Source: Cymbidium sinense (taxonomy: Eukaryota > Streptophyta > Magnoliopsida > Asparagales > Orchidaceae). From it: a stretch of DNA of 64,000 bases. The notes under the pieces were generated by a model. The model was not told the origin of the DNA, did no database searches, and saw only the letters and a program-made list of their open reading frames with translations. The position numbers and the translations under genes were made by a program. Where the stretch lies: contig CM038218.1 in NCBI GenBank assembly GCA_021442155.1, positions 57,411,161 through 57,475,160 of the forward strand. The letters run 5' to 3'. Positions 59,511 through 64,000 of the stretch are shown in pieces. Each line of letters begins with the position of its first letter. The first letter of the stretch is position 1.

Positions 59511-60600
59511 AGAGCTCTTTCCTATGCTCTTGTTGATGGCACCCTATACCGATGGTCCTTTGACCAAATGTGATTACGTTGTTTAGACAAACATGAAGCC
59601 CGTGGCATTATAATAGAGGTACATTCAGGTCTATGTGGAGTGCATCAATCCTGTATGAAGATGAAGTCAAAGATCAAAAGACTTGGATACTACCTTTTGA
59701 TGATCATAGATTGCATGAACGTAGAGATGCCATTAGTGTCGCACGGTGTGGTCCTCCACCAACCACCCAAACCCTACATTGGCTTCATGGCTATTTGAGT
59801 GTTGGGTACTACATCCAATCGATCCCTTCTTCCAAGGGGCATTGATTCATCTTAGTCGCTACCGACTACTTTTCCAAGTGGGCAAAGCCATCCCACTCGT
59901 GAGAGGTCACAACTCACCATGTGCTTCAAGATGTTAGAACCATATCATATATAGGTTCGGTGCCTCAAATTATATCTAATGGTCGCATTCAAAAGCATGA
60001 AGAATAATAGCTTTGCTAGAAGACGCGGTATAGATTGGAGATACTCCACCATCTACTACCCTAGAGCTAATGGCTTAATAGAAGCATTCAACAAAAATCT
60101 CATCCATATACTAAAGAAGACTATTGATGATAACAAACAATAGTGGAATGAGCAGTTGGTTGAAGCCTCGTGGGTCTACCGCATCACATACCAACTCCAA
60201 CTCGCCTACCTATTTTAGTATGGTAATCTATTTTTCCTTAGAAGTTCAACTTTCATCACTAAGGATAGCATTGGGTAACAAGATCATCATGTAGAATGCA
60301 AAGTGCAGTTAGAAGAGCTCAAGTTTGGAGAGTCACCACAGCATGCCGTAACCTCGAGACAAGAAAAAATGATTCAAGCTCACAATAAGCTAGTCTGCCC
60401 TAGGTCTTTCTGAGTAAGAGAACTTATGTTAGTCCTAAGGAGACCAATTGTTTCCTATTGAAAAATGGTAGGCAAGTTTGAACCACTTGGAAGGCCCCTA
60501 TGTCATAGAGAAGGCCTACCAAGGAGGATCTTATCACTTATTGATTGTAAAATGAACAATCCGATGCTTCCAATTAATGGGCTCTATCTAAAAAATATTA
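59511..60600 (+). pseudogene. Integrase of copy D
   Basis: HHCC-region and core fragments appear in shifting frames (59,633-59,845; 59,746-59,937). The regions of the first Asp (near 59,805) and second Asp (near 59,975) are disrupted by small deletions, whereas the catalytic Glu is kept in the NGL-I-E stretch (60,081-60,083). Later segments: NEQLVEASWVYR (60,148), VLRRPIV (about 60,430), KFEPLGR (frameshifted, 60,473). Confidence 0.75.
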
Positions 60601-63135
60601 CCCTTGAAACAAAACTTGTTTGAAAATAATCATTAATAAAAAAGAACTAAATTTGATTTCATTCATCAAATCTTCTTCAAAGTGTTGTTTTGCTTTCCAT
60701 CCATGGCATCATTCCAATGTGCATGGGTAGGTAGGTGTAAGAGTCCCCTGAGGCATCCTATTCCTATTTAACACACACAACAACAAACACAAATCTTTTA
60801 TCTGAGCTATTTTGATGTGGGAGCCCCCCACACTCACTCATTAGCTGCTCTAGGTCGGGTCTACATGCTACCTCGCTTGTATGTCACCTTAGTGGTCATT
60901 TATTTAGAGGATGTGAGTCCCCATGCTTTCTTCCTAAGTTGATCATTGTAAACTAATGAGCACCTTATTTGTATAGTAGTCTTCACTGCCCAGCCAATAA
61001 ACTACCTCATTTTGACTTTATTTAAGAAGATGTGAGTCCCTGTGCTTTCTTTTTGAACTAGCCATCATGCTCTCTCTATGTCAAGTATATTTGAGGCTTA
61101 GGATAAGTTCCCCAGAGGCTCCTTTCCTCTTGAATACTTTTGAGTTGATATAAGTCTCCCAGTGGCATTCACTCAGTAGTCGTCCTAGGTCGGATAACAC
61201 CTATCGAGCTAAAGACAGACTATCATAGCAGTTAGTTTTGCTATAAAGGATGTGAGTCCCCGAGCTTTCTAGCATTGTTGCAAATTGACGGCACCTTAGG
61301 TTGGTTGATGTTCTGCTATGGACTCACCTACACACTCTTGGAAGATATGAGTTCCCATGCTTTCTCCTTGAGTTGGACATTGAATACCTATTGGATTTAT
61401 GACTAGCCATGTCATCTTCTCGAGGGTGTTAGATTAAGCCCTTATTGGCCCCATCCCTTGTGGGCACTCTATTTGGATCAAGTCCTTTATGACCATTTAG
61501 ACACTACTGGGTTACTTTGGATTGAACAATCCCCTTTCCTAAGCCACCTGTGGTTGGAAAATATATTTACATGCAAATTTTCCCTAGTTCAGAAATCTAA
61601 GATAGGTCTAGGTTGATATAAGCTCTTCTTTTGATCCCTCATAAACTAACAGGGTCCACATAAATAAATAAACTAAAAAAAAATAAATAAATGAAATACT
61701 TGTGGATTAGGAATTCAAGCCCCCAAAGGGCCCCTTCTCCCAAGAAGGCATCCTATGTTTAGGGTAGTCGAGAACTCCCTATGGAATTATCTCACTACCG
61801 AGTTGAGATAAATCTGGGTACTCACCCAGTTGCCCTTAGGGGTTCAATCTATTTTCCACAAGTTACCTATCATTCTTGAAAGATATAAGACAATGATTCA
61901 TTCTTTCTAGCATGATTGTCGCAAACTAACTGGCAATCTTAGGTCGGGTTCGATTTATTGCCTAAAGCAACTGATCACCCCAGTGATCTTTTCTAGTGAG
62001 AGATGTGAGTCCTCGAGCTTTCTTCCCTTCAATTGATTATTGCAAACCAAAAGACACTCTTTTGGTTGGATAGTTCCCATTGAAGAAGCTACTCCCTTGG
62101 TTCAAGAAATATGAGATAGGTATAGGCTTCTATAAGCTCCTTCAATGTGATCCATCAAACCAAGAATCCATCAAAACAAATTAAAATGAAAATTAAATTT
62201 TAACTATCTTGAGGTAATTTATGTCCCCTAGTGGCATTCACTCAAATAGTCACCTAGGTCGAAGTTTGATTTGTTGCTCAAAGCAACCCATCACCCTAAT
62301 GGTTTCTTGTCTCTAGAAGATGTGAGTCCTGCTTTTTTCTTAAGGTTGACCATTGTGTACCAAAAGACATTTCTCTTAGATAGTCTTACCTTGTGGTTGG
62401 TAGCTACTGACTTTTAATTGATAAATCTAAGTTAAGTCTAGGCTTCCATGGCCCCTACTCAGTACGGTTCATTGCGAACTTATGGAACCCATCATAATCA
62501 AAATAAACAAATCTAAAAATAAAATCAATCTTGACTATCTTTGAGCTAATCTAAGTCTCCCAGTGGCATTCACTCAATATTCAGCCCTCGGTTGGGTTCA
62601 ATCTATTATCTTGCCAATATATTACCCCAACAACTAGTCCTTACTTGGAGGATGTAAGTCTACTATGCTTTCTTCCTAGTATACCCCGCATAAAAGGCAT
62701 CCCTTTGGTGACTAGTCCTACTATGTGCTTAGTACCCCTTTTGGATTGGTAAATCTAAATTAGGTCTTAGCCTCCATGGCTCATATTCATACAACCCATT
62801 GCAAACCCATCATTCATCCTAAAATAAAATTCAAACCTAAAAAAAATTTGAAACTAAATTCAACCCTCTTCCTAGCGAGATCTCTCTTGGAGAATCAAAT
62901 CAAACCTTTCATCTTCTTGTAGGTGACTTGAACCTACTTCCCTAGTGGAAGGTTCACATTATATCCCTCCTCTTGTCTCTGGACATAAGTAGAGCCACAT
63001 TGCACTAGCTTTGGATTCTTTCTTTCCTTGGGTTAAGGATAGATTTTTATTAGCTTGTGATCTTCTGGTGTTGTTGATCATTTCATCAACATACTGGGTG
63101 TTCCTTGTCACACCACACACCTATTGGGCACCCTT
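60601..63135 (+). repeat. 3' non-coding region of D with degenerate repeats
   Basis: Colinear with 49,731-52,487. Repeat starts are near 60,807, 61,137, 61,797, 62,207 and 62,542. The last part (62,880-63,135) keeps the 'ccctagtggaaggtt', 'cttgggttaaggatag', 'cctattgggcaccctttg' series before the LTR. Confidence 0.75.
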
Positions 63136-64000
63136 TGTTGACTTCATTTTTAGAAGGAGCTCTCAACCCCTCCATCTTAGGCTTAGGATTTCTCTTAGAA
63201 TTTAAGAGTTCCTTAGTCTTAAGACACATCTAGTGATTAAATGGGCACTCAACCTAGCTTGGAAGACTTAGAAGAGTTAGCCATAGGAATAGGTCATGCC
63301 TTAAGGGTGTTAGGAAAACTTCCTACCCTTAAACCATTCCTCACTTTCCTTCTTCAAGTCAAACTCCAAATCAATTTTTGATTTTCTCACTCAAATCAAC
63401 TCCATATGATTGAAGATCCAAAAAATTCCTAAGTCCAAATTTTGCCTAAGTATCTAAGCTTCCCTTATGGTCTTAACCAAAACTATGATTCAAACCTATT
63501 CAAATCTTTGAGATTTTCTCATGATCAAGTTATATTCTCATTTATATGAAATATAAATTCAAACCTATCAAATCAAATTCAAAATACAAAATCAATTCAT
63601 GAAAATTTTCTTAAGTCCCTTTAATTTTCCATTAAAGGACTTAGCCAAAATCAACTCTAAACCTTGATCAAACCTATTCAAATTCATTAGATTTTTATGA
63701 AACTTATTTATATCTTCATTTATATTCTCATAGATAAATGAAATATAAATATAAATCAATTAAATCCAACTCATAAAGTTAAATTCCAAATTTAAAATCC
63801 TTGAAATTCCTTAAATCCTAAGCTTCCTTAAGGACTTAACCAAAACTTGATCAAACCCATTCAAACTCATGAGATTTTCTTAAAACTTATTTATATTTCA
63901 TTTATATTCTCATATATAAATGAAATATAAATATAAATCAATCAAATCCAATTCAAAATTAAGTTTCAAATTAAAAATTTCTTTAAATCCTTTAAATTCC
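63136..64000 (+). mobile_element. LTR start of copy D (continues beyond the window)
   Basis: TGTTGACTTCATTTTTAGAA matches the starts at 31,490 and 52,488. The first 865 bp are colinear with them but more diverged (roughly 10 percent by eye). The window ends inside the LTR, before the TTGACC block. Confidence 0.85.

Noticed and set aside
1..64000. tRNA, rRNA or single-copy host genes
   Set aside because: None could be recognised by eye on either strand; apart from repeats and retroelement remnants, only the GR-RBP fragments derive from a host gene.

Overview
This is plant nuclear DNA made almost entirely of repeats. There are no bacterial-type operons and no intact single-copy gene. The evidence for a seed plant is: giant Ty3/gypsy LTR retrotransposons of the Tat/Ogre type (MYFDGA-type second RNase H between RNase H and integrase, very long LTRs, a primer-binding site resembling the one complementary to tRNA-Arg); plant-type telomere heptamers (TTTAGGG/CCCTAAA); and fragments of a plant glycine-rich RNA-binding protein gene. 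The species cannot be told from this window. Every open frame of coding origin is a decayed retrotransposon fragment or a gene-capture relic, which suggests old heterochromatin.

Layout. (A) 1-13,335: a minus-strand Tat-like host element (gag-pro at 10,618-8,416, continuing at 1,063-1) is split by a 7,347-bp solo LTR in opposite orientation (1,064-8,410), with TG...CA ends and a perfect 5-bp target duplication AGGCC. Upstream of that gag lies a telomere-like CCCTAAA/AAATAAA tract (10,619-13,335) carrying a GR-RBP fragment. A 100-N assembly gap follows (13,336-13,435). (B) 13,436-23,790: an inverted, diverged copy of the same locus: the LTR on the minus strand, the same GGCCT junction at 16,803, then pro tail, RT, RNase H, second RNase H, integrase and a long 3' non-coding region with ~400-bp repeats. 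(Sat) 23,870-25,325: a degenerate AT-rich satellite with a ~346-bp monomer. (Tel/F) 25,441-29,756: a telomere-like TTTAGGG tract organised as a higher-order repeat of about 1.57 kb containing two GR-RBP fragments. It abuts a second gag fragment (29,757-31,489) at the same gag position as in A.

(C) 31,490-57,142: a giant Tat/Ogre-like element inserted into gag F: 5' LTR (7,460 bp), PBS, leader with tandem repeats, unknown upstream coding block, gag, pro, RT-RH, second RH, integrase, repeat-rich 3' region and a 3' LTR cut at about 57,142. (D) 57,143-64,000: the second half of another copy, from before RT to the 3' region, followed by a further LTR start at 63,136. C and D look like an LTR-internal-LTR-internal-LTR tandem that lost about 10 kb.

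The most interesting unit is the satellite / telomere-like / GR-RBP / gag arrangement. Its polarity is that of a former right chromosome end (satellite, then TTTAGGG outward) joined to a broken gag at an AGGGTTT heptamer, with the junction later duplicated in inverted orientation. Also notable are dense TTGAC[C/T] (W-box-like) arrays and a conserved hairpin inside the LTRs. All identities and repeat periods were read by eye; no alignment or search was run.
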